Source of the DNA: Candidatus Caldilinea saccharophila
GTDB lineage: Bacteria; Chloroflexota; Anaerolineae; Caldilineales; Caldilineaceae
NCBI GenBank assembly: GCA_016710365.1
Contig: JADJVW010000063.1
Location: 62,001 to 126,000, forward strand
DNA: 64,000 nucleotides
Direction of reading: 5' to 3'
The notes beneath the pieces are model-generated. The model had not been told where the DNA came from. It searched no databases and was given only the letters and a program-made list of their open reading frames with translations. Position numbers and translations under genes: made by a program. Numbering within the stretch: the first letter of the stretch is position 1; each line of letters starts with the position of its first letter. Below, one piece after another: positions 50,071 through 61,328 of this stretch.

Positions 50071-50113
50071 TAGACCACGGATTTTGCGGATTCAACAGAT
50101 TTACACGGATTGA
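50071..50113. repeat. Degenerate intergenic CGGAT repeat
   Basis: ACCACGGATTTTGCGGATTC followed by ACAGATTTACACGGAT lies between eutQ and eutJ. It is a diverged member of the CGGAT-type intergenic family seen at 6624 and 43775, without a clear second arm. Confidence 0.45.
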
Positions 50114-50127
50114 ACAACCGGCTAAAT

Positions 50128-51009
50128 ATGACGATGAACTCTAAGCTTGACGAGCTGCTCATGCGCACCGACGACGTGATAGCTGGGCGCAGCAATGGCT
50201 GGCAGCCTGATCCGCTGCTCGTCTCGACAACAGGCGAATATCGCGGCGTGTTGCAGGTGGGCGTGGATTTAGGCACGGCCTACACCGTGCTGATCGTGCT
50301 CGACAAGACAGGCATGCCGCTTGCCGGCGAGTATCAATTCGCCCAGATCGTGCGCGATGGGCTGGTGGTCGATTTTATGGGCGCGGTGGAATTGCTGCGG
50401 ACGCTCAAGCAGCGGGTCGAGACAAAGCTGGGCGTCACGCTTACATCGGCGGCGTCGGCCTTTCCGCCGGGCGTGCCGCAGGCCGAAGTGCGCGCGACGG
50501 CCAACGTGCTCTACGCGGCGGGGCTGGAATGCACCGGTCTGGTCGACGAGCCGACCGCGGCCAACAACGTGTTGCAGATTCGCAACGGTGCGATTGTCGA
50601 TGTCGGCGGCGGCACCACCGGCGTTGCCATCGTCAAAGCGGGTGCAGTCGTCTACACCGCGGACGAAGCGACGGGCGGTGCGCATTTCACCCTGGTGGTG
50701 GCCGGTGCACAGAACATTCCGTTCGAGCAGGCCGAAAAACTGAAGCAGGATCCTCAGCAGCAACAACTTCTCTTTTCGGTCGTGCGGCCGGTGATGGAGA
50801 AAGTGGCGACGATCGTCGAACGTCACATCGCCGGGCAGAAGGTCGAGGCACTCTACCTGGTCGGCGGCGCGTGCGCGTTTCCCGGCATGGCTCGCGTGAT
50901 CCAGGAAATCACCGGCGTGCCCACCTATCTGCCGCTCAATCCACTCTTCGTGACGCCGCTGGGGATCGCATTGCATCATGGGAAAACATTGGCAGTGACT
51001 GGAGATTGA
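50128..51009 (+). CDS. eutJ: EutJ, Hsp70-like chaperone of the ethanolamine operon
   Basis: A 293-aa actin/Hsp70-fold ATPase without a substrate-binding domain. It has a phosphate-1 loop (LQVGVDLGTAYTVLIVLD), DEPTAANNVLQ, a phosphate-2 loop (GAIVDVGGGTTGVAIV) and an adenosine motif (LYLVGGACAFPGM). EutJ is a conserved but poorly understood part of eut operons and is thought to assist assembly or enzyme maturation. Start chosen at 50128; ATG 50134 is also possible. Complete, no frameshift. Confidence 0.9.
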   Translation: MTMNSKLDELLMRTDDVIAGRSNGWQPDPLLVSTTGEYRGVLQVGVDLGTAYTVLIVLDKTGMPLAGEYQFAQIVRDGLVVDFMGAVELLRTLKQRVETKLGVTLTSAASAFPPGVPQAEVRATANVLYAAGLECTGLVDEPTAANNVLQIRNGAIVDVGGGTTGVAIVKAGAVVYTADEATGGAHFTLVVAGAQNIPFEQAEKLKQDPQQQQLLFSVVRPVMEKVATIVERHIAGQKVEALYLVGGACAFPGMARVIQEITGVPTYLPLNPLFVTPLGIALHHGKTLAVTGD

Positions 51010-51076
51010 CCAACCGTCGCAACGCCCAATCTCGCATCTCTCCATCTCCAATCTCATCATTCGCAAGGACTGACTC

Positions 51077-51703
51077 ATGGCCGATTCTGCCTTTCAACTT
51101 CGCTGTTACTCCTATCTCGACCGCATGCAGCCACAATATGCGGCCTTTTTCGGCACCATCACCCAGGGCGATCTGCCGACCGAGGGAAGGGCGTCGCTCT
51201 ATATCGAGGTGGCGCCGGGCAATGAGGTCTTTCAGTTGGTGGACATCGCCGTGAAGAGCACCGAAGCCCGCCCCGGCGCGCAATTGGTCGAACGCGAGTT
51301 TGGCATGTTCGAGGTGCACTCCCGCTCGCAGGCCGAGGTGCTGGAGGCGGGGCGCATTGTGTTGGCTCGGTTAGGTCTACGGCCGGAGGATCGCATCAAG
51401 CCGGAGATCGCGTCGGTGCAGGTGATCACCAATGTCGACCCCTATCAGGCGCAGTTGCTCAACCGCTTCCGCCGCGGCAGTATGTTGGTGCCGGGCGAGA
51501 CGATGCTGGTGCTCGAATGCGCGCCGGCGGCCTACATCAACTACGCCTGCAACGAGGCGGAGAAAGGTGCATCGATCAAGCTGCTGCATGTCTCGTCGGT
51601 CGGACGCTTTGGGCGCATGTGGATGTCCGGCTCCGAGGCGGAGATCGTTGCCGCACGCAACGCAGCCACACAAGCGATCGAGGCGCTGGAGGGGAAAGAA
51701 TAG
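51077..51703 (+). CDS. Tandem-BMC shell protein
   Basis: A 208-aa protein with two BMC-type halves. The first runs around ASLYIEVAPGNEVFQLVDIAVKS and VEREFGMFEVHSRSQAEV. The second runs around VQVITNVDPYQAQLLNRFRRG and ETMLVLECAPAAYINYACN, and ends with a helix (EAEIVAARNAATQAIEAL). Alternating strand and Ala-rich helix elements fit a BMC trimer protein. It lacks obvious Fe-S cysteines of the PduT kind. Its exact class (PduB-, EutL- or CsoS1D-like) cannot be settled by eye. Confidence 0.7.
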   Translation: MADSAFQLRCYSYLDRMQPQYAAFFGTITQGDLPTEGRASLYIEVAPGNEVFQLVDIAVKSTEARPGAQLVEREFGMFEVHSRSQAEVLEAGRIVLARLGLRPEDRIKPEIASVQVITNVDPYQAQLLNRFRRGSMLVPGETMLVLECAPAAYINYACNEAEKGASIKLLHVSSVGRFGRMWMSGSEAEIVAARNAATQAIEALEGKE

Positions 51704-51790
51704 AGATGAGGAGATCGGGGATTGCGCCTTTCTGAGATTGGCTGCTCATCTCCAATCTCTAAATCCCAATTCTCTTATCTGGATGATAAA
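51702..51790. repeat. Intergenic GAGAT/ATCTC repeat with inverted arms
   Basis: TAGAGATGAGGAGAT at the left and CTCATCTCCAATCTCTA further right form an imperfect inverted pair in the gap between two eut genes. Similar CCAATCT/CATCTC words occur at 51018-51055 and around 52985. These look like a family of heptamer-based spacers. Confidence 0.55.
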
Positions 51791-51800
51791 AAGGTGATTC

Positions 51801-52094
51801 ATGGCAAAAACCTTCTACACCGAGCGCGACATCGAAGACTTGCATGCGCGGGGTGCGACAAGTATCGAGGTGCACGACGATGTGGTGCTCACTGACTTGG
51901 CGCGCGAGCGCGCACTGAAGCTGGGCGTGCGGCTGGAGCGCGTCAAGCCCCACGCGCATCCGGCCGGCAGCCTTGACGCCGAATTGATTCATCGCGTCAA
52001 AGACGCGGTGTTGGCGCAACTGGGCGGACGGTGGGTGGATCCTGACCTGCTGGACGCAGTCGTGCGGCGTGTCGTTGCCGAGTTGGGACGCTGA
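51801..52094 (+). CDS. Small microcompartment-associated protein with EutQ-N-like domain and encapsulation helix
   Basis: A 97-aa protein not assigned to a named family. The N-terminal part (FYTERDIEDLHARG, VLTDLARERALKLGVRLERV) follows the same pattern as the N-terminus of the EutQ-like gene (FTAADIRRLV, ITPEATDVARELGVQIVR). Two C-terminal helices follow; the last, DLLDAVVRRVVAELGR, has the amphipathic pattern of a microcompartment targeting peptide and is similar to the eutE tail. It may be a small adaptor or cargo protein. A GGTGATTC-type ribosome site lies before the ATG. Last gene of the eut operon. Confidence 0.7.
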   Translation: MAKTFYTERDIEDLHARGATSIEVHDDVVLTDLARERALKLGVRLERVKPHAHPAGSLDAELIHRVKDAVLAQLGGRWVDPDLLDAVVRRVVAELGR

Positions 52095-52181
52095 AGCCCG
52101 TCGAGAGCAAGTCTGATTTTATGTTTTCCCATAAACATGGTAGATCTCGCGTTAAATAATGTGCATTGTAGAGGGTAAGCA

Positions 52182-52451
52182 ATGAAAACGACGATTGAAA
52201 TTCCCGATGAGCTCTTTCGCCAAGCGAAGGCGAAGGCGGCGCTTGACGGAGTTCGTCTGCGCGATTTAGTCGAGCGCGGCATTCGCCTTGCTCTGGCTGA
52301 ATCGATGAGCAGATCACCACGCCACCGCGCCTCGTTCCCACTCATCAAAGGGGTGGAGACTTCGGTGCTGGACAGCGATAAGGTAACGGAGGCGTTGATC
52401 GAACTCGACGAGGAAGAGGCGGCACAGTATGCCTGCACTGTGCGACGTTAG
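52182..52451 (+). CDS. vapB: VapB-type antitoxin
   Basis: An 89-aa DNA-binding antitoxin. The first 40 residues (TTIEIPDELFRQAKAKAAL, then VRLRDLVERGIRLAL) form a ribbon-helix-helix or AbrB-like dimerisation domain. The acidic C-terminus (LIELDEEEAAQY) would wrap the toxin. It overlaps the downstream PIN gene by 23 bases, the usual coupled arrangement in which antitoxin comes first. Confidence 0.85.
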   Translation: MKTTIEIPDELFRQAKAKAALDGVRLRDLVERGIRLALAESMSRSPRHRASFPLIKGVETSVLDSDKVTEALIELDEEEAAQYACTVRR

Positions 52452-52851
52452 TGTGTTGCTGGCGGTCTGCTATGATCGTCATAGCCATCACCAAGCTGCT
52501 CTGGCATGGCTCAATGCTCAACCGGAAAGGTCGACAGTCCTGTGTCGGGTGACGCAGATAAGCCTACTCAGGTTGTTATGCAGCACTACTGTGATGGGTG
52601 AAGATGTGTGTACTTTGCCAGAAGCCTGGGTGATCTATGACGCCATCATAGGCGATGAGCGTCTCTACTTTGTTGCTGAACCGGAATCCCTGGACAGTGT
52701 TTTTCGCCGGTTCACCCAACTTGCGGCTGTTTCGCCCAAGGTCTGGGCGGACGCCTATCTTGCCGCCTTTGCTTCCATCGCTGGACTGCAGCTCGTCACG
52801 TTTGACCGTGGTTTCCGGCAATTCAAAGATTTACAATTGGTATTGCTTTAG
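52429..52851 (+). CDS. vapC: PIN-domain ribonuclease toxin VapC
   Basis: A 140-aa PIN-domain protein. Acidic residues of the active site are visible: Asp6 in ALCDVSVLLAV, then VWADAYLAAFA and VTFDRGFRQF near the end. The family normally cleaves tRNA or rRNA. Complete and intact, directly after the eut operon. The pair probably has its own promoter, since 87 bases separate it from the last eut gene. Confidence 0.88.
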   Translation: MPALCDVSVLLAVCYDRHSHHQAALAWLNAQPERSTVLCRVTQISLLRLLCSTTVMGEDVCTLPEAWVIYDAIIGDERLYFVAEPESLDSVFRRFTQLAAVSPKVWADAYLAAFASIAGLQLVTFDRGFRQFKDLQLVLL

Positions 52852-52932
52852 GCAAAAGGACGAGATGCTTCAGAGAACTGCCTCATCCGCCGAAATCAGC
52901 ATTGATGTAGGAATTGAGAGAATGGGAGAATG

Positions 52933-52963
52933 GGCGATTAGGCGATTAGGCGATTAGGCGATT
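52933..52963. repeat. Octamer tandem repeat
   Basis: GGCGATTA is repeated 3.9 times without interruption, preceded by diverged GGGAGAAT-type units. It lies between the convergent vapC and VanW genes. Confidence 0.85.
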
Positions 52964-53000
52964 CGTCCCTTACGCGCCAAATTTTCTAATCTCTCAATCT

Positions 53001-54785
53001 CTACTCCTCCGCTTTTGGCGTAGGCACGGGCGTCCCCGGCCCCACTAGATACACCGCACGCCAGGGTTGATACAAGCTCTTCAATATATCGGTGCGCGTC
53101 GCGCCGTTCTCGACGATCGTGCGCGTCACCAACGCTGACATGCCTGCTTTTTCCCACTCCACCTGTTTGGTCTGGCCGGCAGCCAGCGCTTCGTCCACGG
53201 TGTACACCGGCGGCTCCGGTTTGATGACGTCGGTGATCTGCGGCTTACTCACGGTGACGGTGCGATCCGGGCGCGTGCCGTAAAAATTGAAGGTGATGAC
53301 GCCATTGATGCTGTCGACGACGGGATCGATCAACAGATAGGCGTCCGTGTCGTTGCGAAAGCGAAAATCCACCGTCGGCGTGAAAATGGTGGCATCCATG
53401 CCTGGTTCGCCGTACCAGTCCACCACGTAGCCATGATTGTAGCGCTCGACAAGCGGGAAGCCACCCTCATAGGCAGCGCGGAAAACCGTCGTGCTGACCT
53501 GGCAGACGCCGCCGCCGACGCCCACCGCGGTGCGGTCGCCCCAGATCACAAGCGAATCTTCAAAGCCGTTGGCTGAACTGACATCACGCACGATCTCGTT
53601 AAAACTGAAAATGCCATCAGGCGGGATGACGACGCCCTCGAACTGCGCTGCCGCCACTTCAACGTTGCGCACGCGGCTGGCGCTGCTGCCCGCAAAATAG
53701 GTCGTGCCACTGGCAACCAGTTCGCGGATGCCCATTTCGGCGATCCGGTTCATGTCCACCGCAGGCGCGACGGGTCCGACCGCCAGTTGTGCATCTTTGG
53801 CGCCATTGGCGACGGCGGCCTGGATCGCGGCGAGGCTGGCCTCTACATCCAGTTGGCGACCGGCAAAGCTTGGCGTGAGCACGGTGACGGCGCCGGCGTC
53901 TGGGTCGAAACGCAGGCGCGCATCGCGCGGTTGGCGGTCGAGCTGAGCGGCAAGTGTTGCCAAGTAGGCGCGCACTTTGGCTTCGTCAAGCGTCAAAGGC
54001 GCGGTGGAGAGCGCCAGGTTGCGCAGATCTGCGGGCATCAACGCCACTGCAAAGTCATCTTCGGATGAGCGCAACACGAGAAGGGCAAAGCTGCTCGCTG
54101 CCGCCACTTCCGGCGCAGCAATGGCGACGCTTGGCGGAGGCGCGACCGTATGGATAACCAGCGGCGCCTGCACCATCGTGTAGACGCCGACGTTTTGCAG
54201 CGCGCCAAGCACCCCCTGCATCGTGGCCTCGACATCGACCTCGACGCCGGGCTGTGCGGCAACCACGACATCGCCCAGCGTGCGTTCTCCCATGCCGGGC
54301 CGGTTGATGCTGGCGGCAATCTCTGTGATCGCGGCGCGCAGCGCCTCCTGGTCGACGGCAACCTGCGGGGTGATCTCCGCGCGGCGCGTAGCGGCGCGCA
54401 GTTGATCGACCCCATCCGTCAGCAACGCGCCGCTGCGGCCGAAGAGATAGGCGCGGTTCACGGCGTCCAGCAAATCGGCGCGCGCCCGCACCTGCGTCGT
54501 CTCCAACGGCCATTGTTGATTGTCATACACGAGCGTTACTGGCGGCAGCGGGAACTGATAGAGCGTCTCGTTGAGCCGTTTGTAAGCCTGCGTGCGCGTC
54601 AACCCATCCAGTTGCACCCCGCCCACATTGACCCCGGTGTAAATTCGCCCCGTGTGCCAGAAGCTCCAGCCGGCAAACAGCGCAATCGCGGCAAACAGCA
54701 GCAACAGCAAGAAGAGCGCCGCCAGATCAAACCCAGTCCGACGGATGGGATCGATTCTTCGAGATGGAGTTAGAGCATTTTGCAT
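53001..54785 (-). CDS. VanW family protein with N-terminal membrane anchor
   Basis: A 594-aa cell-envelope protein. I chose the start at 54785 (MQNALTPSRR); the longer open frame has no family resemblance. A membrane helix at about 22-45 (LAALFLLLLLFAAIALFAGW) is followed by peptidoglycan-binding-like domains (NVGGVQLDGLTRTQAYKRLN). The VanW core follows at about 390-530, with FSFNEIVRDVSSANGFED, GVGGGVCQVSTTVFRAAYEGG and RYNHGYVVDWYGEPGMDA. A small G5-like tail ends in PTPKAEE. VanW proteins are widespread in envelope gene sets; their reaction is not established. It ends a three-gene minus-strand operon with the GT-C-like gene and metG. Confidence 0.88.
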   Translation of the reverse strand: MQNALTPSRRIDPIRRTGFDLAALFLLLLLFAAIALFAGWSFWHTGRIYTGVNVGGVQLDGLTRTQAYKRLNETLYQFPLPPVTLVYDNQQWPLETTQVRARADLLDAVNRAYLFGRSGALLTDGVDQLRAATRRAEITPQVAVDQEALRAAITEIAASINRPGMGERTLGDVVVAAQPGVEVDVEATMQGVLGALQNVGVYTMVQAPLVIHTVAPPPSVAIAAPEVAAASSFALLVLRSSEDDFAVALMPADLRNLALSTAPLTLDEAKVRAYLATLAAQLDRQPRDARLRFDPDAGAVTVLTPSFAGRQLDVEASLAAIQAAVANGAKDAQLAVGPVAPAVDMNRIAEMGIRELVASGTTYFAGSSASRVRNVEVAAAQFEGVVIPPDGIFSFNEIVRDVSSANGFEDSLVIWGDRTAVGVGGGVCQVSTTVFRAAYEGGFPLVERYNHGYVVDWYGEPGMDATIFTPTVDFRFRNDTDAYLLIDPVVDSINGVITFNFYGTRPDRTVTVSKPQITDVIKPEPPVYTVDEALAAGQTKQVEWEKAGMSALVTRTIVENGATRTDILKSLYQPWRAVYLVGPGTPVPTPKAEE

Positions 54786-54799
54786 GAGATGTTCAGTGC

Positions 54800-56488
<1,689 letters not shown>

Positions 56489-56492
56489 TCAT

Positions 56493-58250
<1,758 letters not shown>

Positions 58251-58270
58251 AAAACAACCCTTTGCGTGAT

Positions 58271-58499
58271 TTATCGATTCGCCCACCAGCCGGCAAGCGA
58301 GACTAAGCCATAGAGCAGTAAAAAGAAGAACAGCCCGCCGGTAATGCACAGCCAGCCGGCAATTGCCCCGCCCAGACCGTAGTAATACCAGATCAGCGCC
58401 GCCGACAACGTAAAGGATCACGAAAAAGCCGATGACCAGTTGTCCTTCGGTCGTGCGCACAAAGCGGATCGGCTCAAATCCCCGTCGTCTGCGACTCAT
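58271..58499 (-). CDS. Small two-helix membrane protein, frameshifted
   Basis: Starts MSRRRRGFEPIRFVRTTEG and runs into a hydrophobic helix (QLVIGFFVILYVV). The frame then breaks near 58410 and, one base later, continues as SAALIWYYYGLGGAIAGW and a second helix (LFFFLLLYGLVSLAGWW), with a stop at 58271. The corrected protein is about 75 aa. Function unknown. It lies just upstream of metG in the same direction. The two hydrophobic halves in adjoining frames make it a credible gene and not chance. Confidence 0.65.
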
Positions 58500-58631
58500 A
58501 AAGGGCTATTATAGCGGGTGGCTGCATGGAGTGACAAGGTGAACAGGAAGCGTTAGACGTCGCTGACGCCAAAATTATAGAGATGACTCGCCTTTTTCAT
58601 CTGCGCCTATCCACGTTCTCTTGCGGTGGCT

Positions 58632-59743
58632 TTACTCACGGGTTGACGATTCACGCGCCGCTCGCTCATTCCCGGACTGTGGGATGGCTTCCAACTGCGG
58701 GCCATCGGGCGTGTCCAGCACTTGCCAGCCAAGCTCTTCGATCTGCGCGCGCAGCCGATCCGCCTCCGCCCAATCCTTACGTGCGCGCGCTACACGGCGC
58801 TGGTGCAGCAACTCTAATGCTGCATCAGCGGGCGTGGCGTGTCGCAGCGCACCGCAGCCATGCGTTCGAGCGTCGCCAGCGTCTCGCGCCAGATTGCATC
58901 TGGCACGCTTGCCTGTGCGTCAGGCGTAACGCAATGCCCCAACGCGTCCAGCCCAAAGCGCCCACCGGCCGCAAAGCGTTGCTCGCGATCGCCGTGCACG
59001 ATCGTCACGCCACCCGCGCCGCGCACTTCGCATTGCCGGTGCGCCAGGTCGATGGTCAGCGCCGTGTTCTCGTCGATGCCGACCACGCGACGATCGGGAT
59101 CACTGGGCAGCATGGCCAGCAACTCGCCAAAGCGTTGCTGGCCCAGGTAACAGCGGCTGGTGTCGAGCAGGTCGCCGCCGTCGCGATTATTCCAGTGCGA
59201 TACAAAAATCAGCGAAAGGCCGCAATCGCCAAACAGGTCAAGCCCCACTTTCCAATGCAGGTCTTCGCCCGCCTTGTAGATTTCATAGATCGGCAGCGTA
59301 AACCGGCTAGCCGCCAGCACCATGGCGCTCGAAAAGACCAGCGACGCGCCCGCCAGGCGATGCATTGAGCGCAGCACGTGCCATGCCAGCGTGTCGCGCA
59401 ACTGGCGCGCCGCATAGGTCGGGCTGCCCGGCCCCATGAAAATGACATTGGCGTCATAAAGCGGCTGGATAATCGCCGGATCGTCGGGGCTGAAGGGGGT
59501 GCCGAGTTTGCGCGCGGGCGCCACCGTCACCTGGGGACGGAAGTTCTGCAGGCGTTTGTGCAGATAGGCGGCGACCTGATCGGCTACATAGCCCGAGTTC
59601 GGCTCGAAACCTGCCGGCGTTTCTAAAATCACCACTTGCGGCCGCGCCGCCATCTCCGAGAAGAGCGCATGATAGATCTTCTGCGCGCTGGGCGAAGTCT
59701 CCCCCGAACCGAACAATGTGATCAAGCCAGGTTGGAACGCCAT
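58632..59743 (-). CDS. Cyanophycinase-like (S51/class I amidotransferase-fold) protein with CysRS-like tail, frameshifted
   Basis: The N-terminal 300 residues look like the peptidase S51/cyanophycinase group: GLITLFGSGETSP, VVILETPAGFEPNSGYVAD, NVIFMGPGSPTYAARQL and ASLVFSSAMVLAAS, where the nucleophile is serine-like. VVGIDENTALTIDL also fits. A one-base shift in a CCC run near 58835 reveals a further 60 residues (ELLHQRRVARARKDWAEADR, then LRAQIEELGWQVLDTPDGP), which match the last helices of cysteinyl-tRNA synthetase. The stop is at 58632 and the length about 370 aa. The combination may bind tRNA or be an unusual fusion; function is uncertain. Confidence 0.7.
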
Positions 59744-59746
59744 GTT

Positions 59747-60648
59747 CTATTGTCCTTGTTCCAAGTCTGCGGCCATCAGCGCGGCCAACGCCGCAGGCCG
59801 GTGCACGTGGATATCATGCGCGGTGTCGGCGAGCCAATGGACATCGACCTGCGCCAGCCCTTGCTCGGCGGCGTTCACCTGGGCGCGCTGGCTTCCAGCC
59901 ACGTGGGATTGCTGCCATCCTCGGCGACGACGATCGTCACCGGGCGCTGGATCAACGGGTACAGCGCGGCGGGGCGCTGTTCCCACAGCGCGCGCAGAAT
60001 CTGCATGTGCCGCTCCAGCGTCAGCCACGGGCGCACCGTGCCGTCGGGCAGATGCTCGAAGTTGCCCAGCGTCGCCGCAATGCCTTCCTCCGTCCAGTCT
60101 GTGTGCATGACCTGGATGCGCTGCGCCAGCGCCGCGCGCAGTGTGCCGGTGAGCGGCGGCGGGCGTAGTTCGGTGGCTGTGCGCTCCCACGTCATGTCAG
60201 GGCGCGATTGCAGGTCGAGAAAGCCGCCGTCTACCAAGATCAGGCGCCGTGCACTGCGCTGGTGACGGGCGCCGTAAGCCAGCACAACATTGCCGCCCCA
60301 CGACTGTCCCGCAATTACCGGCGATTCAACGGCAAGCGCTTCCAGCAGGCAGTGCAGGTCGTCGGCTACTGTCTCGAAGTCATAGCCTGTGTCCGGCTTA
60401 TCGCTGCGCCCATGTCCCCGTTGATCCACCGCCAGCACGCGATAGCCTTGCGCCGCCAGCGTCCGACCCACCGCTGACCACGTGTTGGCATTGCTCGCCA
60501 GGCCGTGCAGCAGGACAAAAGGCTGGCCCGCCCCCGGCCATTCCAGCACATGCAGGCGCAGCGCCTCCCCTGGAGCACGGATCGCAACCCAGTGCTCGAC
60601 AGGTTGAATTGCCTGAGGGTGATGTTTGTCCGCTTGTTGCCTGAACAT
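59747..60648 (-). CDS. Alpha/beta hydrolase, frameshifted near the C-terminus
   Basis: Serine hydrolase of the alpha/beta fold. It has the oxyanion HG in VLLHGLASNANTW, DQRGHGRSDKP, the nucleophile elbow AGQSWGGN (Ser near residue 117) and a catalytic aspartate in the LILVDGG or VAEDGS region. The last histidine is reached only after correcting a -1 shift in a CCC run near 59885: the frame then continues VNAAEQGLAQVDVHWLADTAHDIHVHRP, where the DTAHDIH stretch provides it. About 300 aa. It abuts the S51-like gene (3 bases), so they are likely cotranscribed. Substrate unknown. Confidence 0.82.
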
Positions 60649-60693
60649 TGGTTGCTTGCGCCCCTTCCCAAATCATTTTAAGATAAGCTCTAT

Positions 60694-60716
60694 TTGCAGG
60701 TGATTTGCAGATGCAA
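60694..60716. promoter_or_regulatory. Candidate Fur/Zur operator before the regulator gene
   Basis: An imperfect palindrome with TTGCA and TGCAA ends and the core TGCAGGTGATTTGCA lies about 30 bases before the Fur-family start. A similar word, TGCAGATGATTGCAA, forms half of the palindrome before the metal transporter, which suggests one shared regulator. Confidence 0.5.
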
Positions 60717-60744
60717 CGCATAAACCCAGAAAGGAGATCAGTAG

Positions 60745-61194
60745 TTGTCCACCTCACCCACCCTGCTCGATACGCTGAAGAGCCGCGGCTTGCGCGTCAC
60801 ACCGCAGCGCGCCATCATCCTGAACACGATTGAACATATCCCCGGCCATATGACTGTTGAGCAAATCTACGAACAGGTGCAGCGCGTCAACTGCTACATC
60901 AACCTTGCCACGGTCTATCGGACGCTTGACCTGCTGCGCGAACTAGATCTGGTGACAGAGGCGGATATGGGCACCGGCGCCACGCACTATGCGCTGCACA
61001 CCCACGCCACCCACCATCATGCTGTGTGCCGGGCGTGTGGTCACTCCCTTGAGTTCCCGCACGATCTGCTGTCCCCACTGCTCGACATCCTGCGCACCGA
61101 CTATCGCTTCTTCGCCGACGCCGATCACACCGTGCTCTTCGGCTGGTGCGCCACCTGTGTGCAGGAAGAGGTAAAATCGACTTCAGGGTCATGA
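60745..61194 (+). CDS. Fur-family metalloregulator (Zur/PerR-like)
   Basis: A 149-aa metal-dependent repressor. The start is TTG at 60745 with AAAGGAG upstream. The winged helix is at residues 7-85 (SRGLRVTPQRAIILNTIEH, TVEQIYEQVQ, YINLATVYRTLDLLRELDLV). The His-rich regulatory site THATHHHAVCRACG follows, and a second Cys pair CATC near the end completes the structural zinc site. Presence beside a ZnuABC-type transporter with shared palindromes suggests zinc regulation (Zur), though Fe or Mn cannot be excluded. Complete. Confidence 0.9.
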   Translation: MSTSPTLLDTLKSRGLRVTPQRAIILNTIEHIPGHMTVEQIYEQVQRVNCYINLATVYRTLDLLRELDLVTEADMGTGATHYALHTHATHHHAVCRACGHSLEFPHDLLSPLLDILRTDYRFFADADHTVLFGWCATCVQEEVKSTSGS

Positions 61195-61233
61195 TACCCG
61201 GTTCGCAACTGTGATTCCGTGAGCTTCCTTGTT

Positions 61234-61265
61234 TTGTAATCATTCGCACATGCAGATGATTGCAA
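61234..61265. promoter_or_regulatory. 32-bp imperfect palindrome before the metal transporter
   Basis: The left arm TTGTAATCAT (61234-61243) and right arm ATGATTGCAA (61256-61265) match as inverted repeats with one mismatch, with a partly symmetric GCACATGC centre. Such length and symmetry fit a Fur-family operator about 60 bases before the start codon. Confidence 0.6.
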
Positions 61266-61328
61266 CAGCGCGATGATAGGCGCCTTAACCCCGTTGCCTG
61301 TTGTTATGTTCAAGGAGGTTGATTGTTT

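Noticed and set aside
42019..52851. Mobile island carrying the eut operon
   Set aside because: No integrase, transposase, tRNA-embedded attachment repeat or clear composition change was seen at the borders. Only intergenic repeats and a VapBC pair are present.
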